Shown here piece by piece: positions 1 through 5,513 of a stretch of DNA of 5,513 bases. The stretch is from Candidatus Elarobacter sp. GTDB lineage: Bacteria; Vulcanimicrobiota; Vulcanimicrobiia; Vulcanimicrobiales; Vulcanimicrobiaceae. The stretch covers positions 1 to 5,513 of the forward strand of contig JASLGJ010000351.1 of assembly GCA_030150085.1 (NCBI GenBank), in the 5' to 3' direction. The notes beneath the pieces were generated by a model. The model saw only the letters and a program-made list of their open reading frames with translations, was not told the origin of the DNA and made no database searches. Both the position numbers and the translations under genes were made by a program. Position 1 is the stretch's first letter. Each line of letters opens with the position of its first letter.

Positions 1-507
1 GACGCTGTGCTCGCGCGCCAGGCGGCGCACCGCGGGCGAGACGCGCAGCCCGCCCGGTCCCGCGCTGTAGTTGGGCGCGCCGTTCCCGCCGCTCGCCGCG
101 CCGTTGCCGTTCTTGGAGGGCGGGGCGGTGAACGAGGTCGACGAGAGGCCGACGTTGCCGCCCGGCACCGGCTCGTCCGAGGCCATGTGGTTGGCCTCGG
201 CAACCTGCTCGGCGGGCGACATGCTGCCCTGCGGCGCGGGGATCGCGGGGGCGGCCTGGGTGGCCGCGCCGACCTCGTCGATGATCGCGATCGAGGCCCC
301 GACCGGCACCGTGTCGCCCTCGGAGATCAGCAGCTCGCGGATCACCCCGGTGACCGGCGAGGGTACCTCGGCGTTGACCTTGTCGGTCGAGACCTCGACG
401 AAGGCCTCGTACTTCTCGACGCTGTCGCCGGGTTTCTTGAGCCACTGCGCGACGGTCCCTTCGGTGACCGTCTCGCCGAGCTGCGGCATCGTGATGGTGG
501 TCGGCAT
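1..507 (-). CDS. bkdB: 2-oxoacid dehydrogenase E2 (dihydrolipoamide acyltransferase), N-terminal part, cut by window edge
   Basis: This is the E2 core subunit, which takes the acyl group from E1 on a swinging lipoyl arm and passes it to CoA. Only the first 169 residues are present. Residues 2-77 form a lipoyl domain, with the lipoylated lysine at K43 in the motif [13 protein letters not shown]. Residues 78-152 are a flexible linker rich in Ala, Pro, Gly, Asn and Ser. From about residue 154 the sequence [16 protein letters not shown] is the start of the peripheral subunit-binding domain that docks E1 or E3. The catalytic domain with its HxxxDG motif lies off the left edge, so this is an edge truncation and not a broken gene. 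The ATG shares its A with the upstream E1 beta stop (TGATG on the minus strand), and no strong Shine-Dalgarno is visible, which suggests translational coupling. The substrate class rests on the adjacent E1 alpha; a pyruvate or other 2-oxoacid E2 cannot be excluded from these residues alone. Confidence 0.93.
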   Translation of the reverse strand, partial: MPTTITMPQLGETVTEGTVAQWLKKPGDSVEKYEAFVEVSTDKVNAEVPSPVTGVIRELLISEGDTVPVGASIAIIDEVGAATQAAPAIPAPQGSMSPAEQVAEANHMASDEPVPGGNVGLSSTSFTAPPSKNGNGAASGGNGAPNYSAGPGGLRVSPAVRRLAREHSV

Positions 508-1526
508 CAGAACTTCGCCAGCGAGCGCATCGCCTCGACCATCTCGTCGGTCGAGACGAGGAACTCTTCCTCGAGCGGCAGCGCGTAGCCCATCGCCGGA
601 ACGTCCGGCCCGCACAGGCGGCGGATCGGCGCGTCGAGCTCGAACAGCGCCTCCTCGGCGACCATCGCGCTGATCTCCGCGCCGATCCCGCCGAACTTGT
701 TGTCCTCGTGGATGATCAGCAGCTTGCGCGTCTTGCGCACGCTGGTCAGGATCGTGCCCTTGTCCATCGGGCGGATCGAGCGCAGGTCGATCACCTCGAC
801 CGAGACGCCCTCGGCCTCGAGCCGCCCGGCCGCGTCGAGCGCCTGGTGCAGGTTGTAGCCGTAGGAGACGACGCTCAGGTCGGTGCCGGTCTTCTTGACG
901 TCGGCCTTGCCGATCGGGATCGAGTAGTAGCCGTTGGGGACCTCGCCCTTGACGCTGCGGTAGGTCTTCTTGTGCTCGAGGAAGAGCACCGGGTCGGGGC
1001 ACTCGATCGCCGCGGTCAGCAGGCCCTTGATGTCGGCCGGCGTGGAAGGGGCGAGGATCGTCAGCCCGGGCACGTGGTAGAACAGGGCCTCGATCGAGAC
1101 CGAGTGCGAGAGCGCGCCGCGCACGCCGCCGCCGTAGGGCGTGCGGATCACCAGCGGGCACGTGTAGTCGCCGTTGGAGCGGTAGCGGGTCTTGGCCGCC
1201 TCGCCCACGATCTGGTTGAACGCCGGGTAGATGAAGTCGGCGAACTGGATCTCGGCGACCGGGCGCAGCCCTTCCATCGCCATCCCGATCGCCACCCCGA
1301 CGATCGAAGCCTCGGCCAGCGGGGTGTCGACGATGCGCTGCGGGCCGAACTCCTCGAGGAAGCCTTTGGTGATGAGGAAGACGTTGCCGCGCGCGCCGAC
1401 GTCCTCGCCCATGATCAGGACGCGCTCGTCGCGCACCAGCGCGTCGTGCAGCGCCGCGCGCACGGCCTCGACGTTGCTCATCACGGTCGAGCCGGTTTGC
1501 TCTTGGGCCGGCACGGTGGTCGACAT
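507..1526 (-). CDS. bkdAB: 2-oxoisovalerate (branched-chain 2-oxoacid) dehydrogenase E1 component, beta subunit
   Basis: This 339-residue protein is the transketolase-like beta subunit of the E1 heterotetramer. It completes the thiamine-diphosphate site with E1 alpha for decarboxylation of 2-oxoacids in the cytoplasm. Family landmarks run in order: [12 protein letters not shown] (39-50) with the cofactor-contacting Glu41; [20 protein letters not shown] (91-110); [18 protein letters not shown] (132-149) with the conserved His141; the segment [20 protein letters not shown] (151-170); DLRSIRPMD (247-255); and [13 protein letters not shown] (273-285). The length matches bacterial E1 beta proteins (about 325-345 aa) and nothing is missing. 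The start at 1526 is supported by AGGAG 8 nt upstream. A second Met at residue 16 lacks that support. The gene begins 5 nt after the E1 alpha stop and its own TGA overlaps the E2 ATG, so the three genes are one transcription unit. Family assignment is firm. The branched-chain specificity is inferred mainly from E1 alpha. Confidence 0.95.
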   Translation of the reverse strand: MSTTVPAQEQTGSTVMSNVEAVRAALHDALVRDERVLIMGEDVGARGNVFLITKGFLEEFGPQRIVDTPLAEASIVGVAIGMAMEGLRPVAEIQFADFIYPAFNQIVGEAAKTRYRSNGDYTCPLVIRTPYGGGVRGALSHSVSIEALFYHVPGLTILAPSTPADIKGLLTAAIECPDPVLFLEHKKTYRSVKGEVPNGYYSIPIGKADVKKTGTDLSVVSYGYNLHQALDAAGRLEAEGVSVEVIDLRSIRPMDKGTILTSVRKTRKLLIIHEDNKFGGIGAEISAMVAEEALFELDAPIRRLCGPDVPAMGYALPLEEEFLVSTDEMVEAMRSLAKF

Positions 1527-1531
1527 CGGTA

Positions 1532-2566
1532 TCACTCCTGCCAGGGGCGGTAGTCGCCCGCGACAACGTTGGTGTAGAGGGTTTCGACGGCGGGGTACGG
1601 CTGCGACTCGGCGGCGTCGGTGGCCTCGTTGGTCTCGCGCAGCACCTCGGCCCGCAGCGCCTTGGCGCGGGCCTCGTCGATCACGCCGGCCTCGATCAGG
1701 ACCTGCTCGAAGCGCGGGACGGGGTCGAGCTTGCGCCGCTCCTCGATGTCCTCGCGGTTGCGGTAGGTGCGGTCGTCGTCGTCGGTCGAGTGGGAGAGGA
1801 AGCGGTAGCACTTGGCCTCGACCAGGGTCGGGCCGCCGCCGCTGCGCGCGCGCTCCATCGCCTCGTTCATCGCGCGGTAGGTCGCGATCGGGCTGAAGCC
1901 GTCGCAGAGCGCGTGCGGCACGCCGTAGCCGGGCGCGCGGTCGGAGACGTTGGCGACGTTCATCTGCATGTTCTGGGGGGTCGAGATGGCCCACTCGTTG
2001 TTCTCGACCAGGAACACCACCGGCAGCTCGTGCACCGCGGCGTAGTTGAGCGCCTCGTGCCACTCGCCTTGCGAGGTCGCGCCCTCGCCGCTGGTGCACA
2101 GCACCGCCCGCCCGCTCTCGCCGCGGTACTTGAAGGCGGCCGCCACGCCGACGGCGTGGGTGCACTGCGCGGCGATGATCGAGGAGATCGAGAGCACGCC
2201 CAGCTCGCGGTTGGCGTAGTGGTTGGGGAACTGCCGCCCCAGCGCCCGGTCCGTCGCGCGGGCGAACATCGCGGAGAGGATCTCGAAGGGCGCCATCCCG
2301 ATGCCCAGCACCAGCCCCAGGTCGCGGTAGTAGGGGGCCAGCACGTCCGAGCCGCGCTTGAACGCCAGCGCCGCGCCCGCCTGGAGCGCCTCGTGGCCTT
2401 CGGAGCCCATCGCGAAGGGGATCTTGCCCTGCCGGTTGAGCTGGAAGCCGCGGTTGTCGAGCTGGCGCTGGAGGAGCATGATGCGCAGCATCGAGACGAG
2501 TTGCTCGTCGCTCAAGCCCGCCCGGTCGAGCTGCGCCGCGCCCCGCGCGGTCGTGATTTTCGCCAT
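1532..2566 (-). CDS. bkdAA: 2-oxoisovalerate (branched-chain 2-oxoacid) dehydrogenase E1 component, alpha subunit
   Basis: This 344-residue protein is the thiamine-diphosphate-binding alpha subunit. With E1 beta it decarboxylates branched-chain 2-oxoacids from Val, Leu and Ile and acylates the lipoyl group of E2. Visible landmarks are [14 protein letters not shown] (51-64), [17 protein letters not shown] (75-91), [18 protein letters not shown] (112-129), and the diphosphate/Mg motif from GEG (160-162) to the Asn pair at 189-190, followed by EWAISTP. The loop [12 protein letters not shown] (258-269) resembles the BCKDH form (HHSTSDD...YR) rather than the pyruvate form (HGHSMSDP). The GEG in place of GDG also matches BCKDH alpha subunits. 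The length is normal for bacteria (330-410 aa). The ATG at 2566 follows a purine-rich GGGGGA stretch about 6 nt upstream, and the family N-terminus aligns there. It is the first gene of the operon and faces the divergent control region. A related pyruvate or acetoin dehydrogenase is the main alternative. Confidence 0.95.
   Translation of the reverse strand: MAKITTARGAAQLDRAGLSDEQLVSMLRIMLLQRQLDNRGFQLNRQGKIPFAMGSEGHEALQAGAALAFKRGSDVLAPYYRDLGLVLGIGMAPFEILSAMFARATDRALGRQFPNHYANRELGVLSISSIIAAQCTHAVGVAAAFKYRGESGRAVLCTSGEGATSQGEWHEALNYAAVHELPVVFLVENNEWAISTPQNMQMNVANVSDRAPGYGVPHALCDGFSPIATYRAMNEAMERARSGGGPTLVEAKCYRFLSHSTDDDDRTYRNREDIEERRKLDPVPRFEQVLIEAGVIDEARAKALRAEVLRETNEATDAAESQPYPAVETLYTNVVAGDYRPWQE
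1535..1539 (-). promoter_or_regulatory. Ribosome binding site of E1 beta, inside the E1 alpha 3' end
   Basis: On the minus strand AGGAG sits 8 nt before the ATG at 1526 and lies within the final codons of E1 alpha (Trp-Gln-Glu-stop, TGGCAGGAGTGA). It decides the E1 beta start and places re-initiation right at the end of E1 alpha, which fits coupled, equal production of the two subunits. Confidence 0.8.
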
Positions 2567-2680
2567 TGGAGATCCCCCAGGGAAGTGAGAACCGAGGATA
2601 ATCGCGCGCCCGACGACGGGACTCCTGCGCGATCCTACCGGCAGCTCGCTAGCCCAAACGGTCCAAGCGAGGCCGTTCGA

Positions 2681-2750
2681 GCGTAAGCCGCCGTAAGGAC
2701 CGGCCCGAATCGGTAAGGCGACGGTAAGGGCACGGTAAGCGCTCGGTAAG
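2681..2750. repeat. Tandem heptamer array (CGGTAAG, 11-bp period), probable regulator binding site
   Basis: Four identical CGGTAAG heptamers start at 2711, 2722, 2733 and 2744, each separated by a different 4-nt spacer, giving an exact 11-bp period. Two degenerate copies, GCGTAAG at 2681 and CCGTAAG at 2691, precede them with 10- and 20-bp steps. The other strand reads CTTACCG. Because the spacers differ while the heptamer is invariant, the conserved unit is the heptamer and not a duplicated segment. Heptamers on one face of the helix at 11-bp steps are the known layout for PhoB/OmpR-family response regulators and for SARP activators. The regulator itself is not in the window. The array ends 179 bp before the FAAL start, and its left end is 114 bp before the E1 alpha start, so either or both operons could be its target. 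Confidence 0.8.
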
Positions 2751-2757
2751 AGCGCTC

Positions 2758-2765
2758 CGGTACCG
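2758..2765. promoter_or_regulatory. CGGTACCG palindrome abutting the heptamer array
   Basis: A perfect 8-bp palindrome starts 7 nt after the last heptamer and directly follows another one, GAGCGCTC (2750-2757). Its halves reuse the CGGTA core of the array in inverted form, so it could be a further half-site pair or part of a promoter: TACCGT at 2761-2766 keeps the TAnnnT pattern of a -10 element. Short GC-rich palindromes arise often by chance in this DNA, so a role is tentative. Confidence 0.25.
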
Positions 2766-2929
2766 TATGGACAAATGGCCCACCGCTCTCCTGGAACGCT
2801 GGACGCGGAAACGTGTCCGACGCTACAGGTATCGGTGAGACTTAACCGAACCCATACATACGCCAGCAGAACGCCGTTTACCGACGCTCGCTGATTGCTG
2901 GCTCTCTCAATTGCCGGGGTGTTGCGGAG

Positions 2930-4714
2930 ATGAGTTCTTCTCATCCATTCGGCTCTTTTGGCCGCGTGGTGCGTCGCTGGGCAGAACGGATGCCCGACCG
3001 CTGCGCCGTGCGCTTCCTGACCGACGGCGAGGACGCGGAAGAGTCGTTCAGCTACCGCGAGCTCGACGCCCGAGCGCGGGCGATCGCGGTCGAGCTGCAG
3101 CGCTTCACCCGGCCGGGTGACCGCGCGCTGCTGCTCTACCCGCCGGGGCTGGAGTACGTGGCCGGGTTCTTCGGCTGTCTCTACGCGGGCGTGATCGCGG
3201 TCCCGGCGTACCCGCCGCGGGCCAACCAGAAGGCGGAGCGCATCATCGCGATGTGCCTGGACGCGCTGCCCTCGGCGGTGCTCACGCTCGCGGCGACGCT
3301 CGACGTGTCGCGCGGCGACGAAGTGCTGGGACCGCTGCTCGACGGCGTGCGCATCCTCGCGACCGACACGCTGCGCGCCGGCGAGCGCGCCGACGCCTGG
3401 CGCGAGCCCGCGATCGCGGCCGACGAGATCGCCTTTCTCCAGTACACGTCCGGCTCCACGGCCGCGCCGCGCGGGGTGCAGGTCTCGCACGCCAACCTGT
3501 ACGCCGACTCGGCCTTCATCAAACAGAAGTTCGGCCACTCGCACGACAGCCACGCGGTGATCTGGCTGCCGCCCTATCACGACATGGGTCTGATCGGCGG
3601 CATCCTCAACCCGATCTACTGCGGCTTCCCGGTCACCCTGATGGCGCCGGTGATGTTCCTGCAGCGGCCGGTGCGCTGGCTGCGCGCGATCAGCCGCCTG
3701 CGCGCCACCACCAGCGGCGCGCCCAACTTCGCCTACGAGCTGTGCGCCACGCGGGTCACCGACGAGCAGAAGGCCGAGCTCGACCTGAGCACCTGGGATC
3801 TGGCGTTCAACGGCGCCGAGCCGGTGCGGGCCGAGACGGCGGAGCGCTTCTACGAAGCGTTCCGCGGCTGCGGGTTCGCGCGCGAGGCCTTCTACCCGTG
3901 CTACGGCTTGGCCGAGGCGACGCTGATGGTGACCGGCGGCGTCAAGGGCCGCCCGTTCAGCACCAAGGTCGTCGACGCCGACGAGCTGGCCGCGCACCGC
4001 GCGGTCGAGGTCGATCCCTCCGCGCCGCAGGCGCGCACGCTGGCCAGCAGCGGCGACACCGGCAGCACCAGCGTGGTGACGATCGTCGACCCCGAGCGCG
4101 GCGTGGCCGTGCCGGACGGCACGATCGGCGAGGTCTACATCTCCGGGCCGATCGTCGCCCAGGGCTACTGGAACCAGCCCCGCTCCTCGGAAGAGACGTT
4201 CGGCGCGCGGCTCCCGGGCTCGGACGCGCTCCACCTGCGCACCGGCGACCTGGGCTTTCTCGACCGGGGCGAGCTGTACGTCACCGGGCGCGCCAAGGAC
4301 ATGATCATCCTGCGCGGGCGCAACTACTACCCGCAGGATCTCGAAGCGAGCGCGGAAGCGGCGCACATCGCGCTGCGCGGCGCGCCCGCGGCGGCCTTCG
4401 GACTGGACGTCAACGGCGAGGAGCAGCTCGCGATCGCGCAGGAAGTGCCGCGCTCGGCGATCGGCACGCTCGACGTCGCCGAGACCGTCGCCGCGATCCG
4501 CGAGTCGATCGCGCGCGAGCACGCGCTCTCGGTCTTCGCCGTCGTCCTGCTGCGGCCGGGCGGCATCCTGAAAACATCGAGCGGGAAGGTGCGGCGCGGC
4601 GCGACCGCGGCGCTGCTGCGCCCGCAACTGCTGGGGAACGGCGCGCAGCCCGAAGGCGGTCGAACCAAAGTGATCGACGTCTGGCGCGCGCCTGCGCTGC
4701 AACTGACGACCTGA
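2930..4714 (+). CDS. Stand-alone fatty acyl-AMP ligase (FAAL, adenylate-forming enzyme)
   Basis: This 594-residue enzyme would activate a fatty acid with ATP to acyl-AMP and transfer it to a carrier-protein phosphopantetheine rather than to free CoA. Motifs in order are YTSGSTAAPRGVQVSHANL (172-190), the ATP P-loop; WLPPYHDMGLIGGILNPIYCG (212-232) and LMAPVMFLQRPVRWL (237-251), both FAAL hallmarks; TTSGAPNFAYELC (260-272); FNGAEPVRAET (293-303); YPCYGLAEAT (322-331); TGD (438-440); RGRNYYPQDLE (462-472); and KTSSGKVRR (548-556) with the catalytic Lys553. The P-loop carries Ala178 and Arg181 where many acyl-CoA synthetases have Gly and Lys. FAALs vary at these sites, so activity is expected. 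No carrier-protein domain is fused at the C-terminus. The start is the first possible ATG after an in-frame TAA at 2843 and fits the family N-terminus. The GGAG just before it abuts the ATG, which is too close, leaving only a weak GGGG about 10 nt upstream. The desaturase follows after 66 nt. Its specific acyl substrate and acceptor cannot be read from sequence. Confidence 0.95.
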   Translation: MSSSHPFGSFGRVVRRWAERMPDRCAVRFLTDGEDAEESFSYRELDARARAIAVELQRFTRPGDRALLLYPPGLEYVAGFFGCLYAGVIAVPAYPPRANQKAERIIAMCLDALPSAVLTLAATLDVSRGDEVLGPLLDGVRILATDTLRAGERADAWREPAIAADEIAFLQYTSGSTAAPRGVQVSHANLYADSAFIKQKFGHSHDSHAVIWLPPYHDMGLIGGILNPIYCGFPVTLMAPVMFLQRPVRWLRAISRLRATTSGAPNFAYELCATRVTDEQKAELDLSTWDLAFNGAEPVRAETAERFYEAFRGCGFAREAFYPCYGLAEATLMVTGGVKGRPFSTKVVDADELAAHRAVEVDPSAPQARTLASSGDTGSTSVVTIVDPERGVAVPDGTIGEVYISGPIVAQGYWNQPRSSEETFGARLPGSDALHLRTGDLGFLDRGELYVTGRAKDMIILRGRNYYPQDLEASAEAAHIALRGAPAAAFGLDVNGEEQLAIAQEVPRSAIGTLDVAETVAAIRESIAREHALSVFAVVLLRPGGILKTSSGKVRRGATAALLRPQLLGNGAQPEGGRTKVIDVWRAPALQLTT

Positions 4715-4768
4715 CGAGAGACGACGACTCGGCGCATTCATTCATCTGGCCGCATGGCGACCTGAAGC

Positions 4769-4773
4769 GGGAG
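4769..4773 (+). promoter_or_regulatory. Ribosome binding site of the desaturase
   Basis: GGGAG lies 7 nt before the ATG at 4781 and continues into AAGG, a strong purine-rich Shine-Dalgarno. It favours the ATG at 4781 over the in-frame ATG at 4790, which would leave 16 nt of spacing. It is much stronger than the site in front of the FAAL. Confidence 0.7.
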
Positions 4774-4780
4774 AAGGTAC

Positions 4781-5513
4781 ATGGCGAAAATGGCCCCACT
4801 CGAGGTAGGAACCTCGGAAGAGCGCATCGCGCACGGCCGGCAGCGGCTGGCCGTCGCGGAGGCGGCGGAGCGACAGCTCGCCGCGGTCGCCGAGCTCGAC
4901 GCGAAGCTGGCCTGGGTGGTCGTGGTGCTGCCCTTCGTGGGCTTCCTGGCCGCGCTCTCGCTGCCGCTGTTCGGGCACCCGATCACGGCCGCCGACCTGG
5001 GCTGCTTCGCGGTGATGTACGTGCTGAGCATGGCCGGGATCGAGATCGGCTACCACCGCCTGTTCGCGCACCGCTCGTACAAGACGACCTCGCCGGTGCA
5101 GGCGGTGCTGATCGTGCTCGGCGCGATGGCCTTCCAAGGCCCGGTGATCTGGTGGGTCGCGACGCACCGCCGCCACCACGACCGCACCGAGCGCAACGGC
5201 GACCCGCACTCGCCCTACCTGAAGTCGGAGCGCAAGACCTGGAGCGGCTTCGTGTTCAGCCACCACGGCTGGCTCTTCAACGGCGCCAGCACGCGCCCGC
5301 CGGGCTGGGCGCTCTACGTCAGCGACCTCTACCGCGAGCCGGTGATCTTCAAGCTGCACATGAGCTACTTCCAGTGGCTGCTGCTGGGCATGGCGATTCC
5401 CGCCGTCGCGGACGCGCTCATCAGCCACTCCTGGTTCGGGCTGGTCAGCGGCTTTTTGTGGGGCGGTCTGGCGCGCGTGTTCTGGACCAACCAGTTCGTC
5501 TGGGGCCTCAACT
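4781..5513 (+). CDS. Membrane fatty acid desaturase (acyl-CoA/acyl-lipid delta-9 type), C-terminal part cut by window edge
   Basis: The frame is open from the ATG to the window edge (244 residues). It encodes an integral-membrane di-iron desaturase, which uses O2 and an electron donor to place a double bond in a fatty acyl chain. The first histidine box is GYHRLFAHRS (90-99; His92, His97). The second is THRRHHDRTERNGDPHSP (128-145; His129, His132, His133, with His143 in DPHSP). Both match the stearoyl-CoA/DesC-like delta-9 family. Hydrophobic spans lie at about 44-64, 70-88, 104-125 and 195-230. SHHGWLFNG (160-168) is a further family signature. The chain ends in TNQFVWGLN, just where the family continues to NSxCH, so the third box (HNxHH) is missing only because of the edge. 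Residues 11-42 form a charged Ala/Glu/Arg-rich helix before the first membrane span. The gene lies 66 nt after the FAAL with no terminator between, so co-transcription is likely. Substrate form (CoA, lipid or ACP) and position specificity are not determined. Confidence 0.93.
   Translation, partial: MAKMAPLEVGTSEERIAHGRQRLAVAEAAERQLAAVAELDAKLAWVVVVLPFVGFLAALSLPLFGHPITAADLGCFAVMYVLSMAGIEIGYHRLFAHRSYKTTSPVQAVLIVLGAMAFQGPVIWWVATHRRHHDRTERNGDPHSPYLKSERKTWSGFVFSHHGWLFNGASTRPPGWALYVSDLYREPVIFKLHMSYFQWLLLGMAIPAVADALISHSWFGLVSGFLWGGLARVFWTNQFVWGLN

Larger units (their letters stand above)
2567..2929. other. Divergent intergenic control region between the BCKDH operon and the FAAL operon
   Basis: These 363 bases separate two start codons that point away from each other, so promoters for both operons should lie here. 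I find no credible gene: the frames that stay open do so because the DNA is GC-rich, and their translations show no family features. Contents from left to right are a weak AT-containing patch near 2597-2602; TAGGAT (minus strand, 2637-2632), a possible -10 element without a convincing -35; the CGGTAAG repeat array (2681-2750); adjoining palindromes GAGCGCTC (2750-2757) and CGGTACCG (2758-2765); and an AT-richer stretch around 2841-2860 that includes TCGGT-N8-ACCGA (2832-2849). No sigma-70 promoter is clear on either strand, which fits activator-dependent or alternative-sigma promoters. No terminator or RNA gene is evident. Confidence 0.7.

Noticed and set aside
507..2165. Minus-strand open frame that would extend E1 beta upstream into E1 alpha (552 residues)
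   Set aside because: The extra 213 residues are an out-of-frame reading of E1 alpha. The E1 beta start at 1526 has a good AGGAG and fits the family length.
2632..2637. TAGGAT as a sigma-70 -10 element for the BCKDH operon
   Set aside because: No acceptable -35 hexamer is found 16-18 bp upstream, so I mention it only as a possibility.
7..2686. Several long plus-strand frames opposite the BCKDH operon
   Set aside because: All have compositions typical of antisense high-GC shadows, with no recognisable domains, and they overlap strongly supported minus-strand genes.
2681..2750. CRISPR array or replication-origin iterons
   Set aside because: Seven-base units with 4-nt spacers are far too short for CRISPR, and no DnaA boxes, rep gene or AT-rich unwinding element accompanies them. 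An operator is the simpler reading.
1532..4741. Very long minus-strand open frame that would extend E1 alpha to 1069 residues across the intergenic region and the FAAL
   Set aside because: The added part is Arg/Ala/Gly-rich, lacks any family features, lies antisense to a clear FAAL, and stays open only because GC-rich DNA has few stops. E1 alpha homologues begin at the ATG at 2566.
4715..4780. Possible terminator between FAAL and desaturase
   Set aside because: The 66 nt contain no stable hairpin followed by a T-run, so readthrough is more likely.
4742..5428. Minus-strand frame of 228 residues opposite the desaturase
   Set aside because: It is an His/Arg/Val-rich shadow of the desaturase, whose plus-strand frame carries two intact histidine boxes.

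Overview
The window is dense, very GC-rich bacterial DNA holding two divergent gene blocks either side of a 363-base intergenic region. Codon third positions are mostly G or C, and every stop codon visible is TGA. This suits a high-GC bacterium such as an actinobacterium or another high-GC soil or lipid-making lineage, but nothing here fixes the phylum.

Left block, minus strand (about 1-2566). It is read right to left: E1 alpha (2566-1532), E1 beta (1526-507) and the first 169 residues of the E2 acyltransferase (507 to the window edge). Together they form a thiamine-diphosphate 2-oxoacid dehydrogenase complex. The E1 alpha phosphorylation-loop region reads HSTDDDD rather than the pyruvate-type HSMSD, and its diphosphate motif begins GEG. 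Both favour the branched-chain (BCKDH) type, which makes isobutyryl-, isovaleryl- and 2-methylbutyryl-CoA. The genes are tightly packed, with a 5-nt gap and then a TGATG stop/start overlap, so they are clearly one operon. The E2 catalytic domain and any E3 lie beyond the left edge.

Middle (2567-2929). This is the divergent control region, and I see no credible gene in it. Its striking feature is a row of four identical CGGTAAG heptamers exactly 11 bp apart (2711-2750). Two looser copies lie to the left at 2681 and 2691, and 8-bp palindromes lie immediately to the right. The layout is that of a binding site for OmpR/PhoB-type or SARP-type winged-helix activators.

Right block, plus strand (2930 to the end). 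A complete stand-alone fatty acyl-AMP ligase (FAAL, 594 aa) is followed after 66 nt by a membrane fatty acid desaturase, cut by the right edge after 244 residues. The FAAL would activate a free fatty acid as acyl-AMP and hand it to an acyl carrier protein. The desaturase would introduce a double (or possibly triple) bond. The pair resembles the front end of lipid-modifying pathways such as JamA/JamB, although no carrier protein is in view.

An attractive but unproven reading is that the two blocks share control: BCKDH supplies branched acyl-CoA primers, and the FAAL/desaturase pair activates and modifies the finished acyl chains. The individual enzymes are well-known families. The regulatory array and the FAAL-desaturase pairing are the parts most worth following up.
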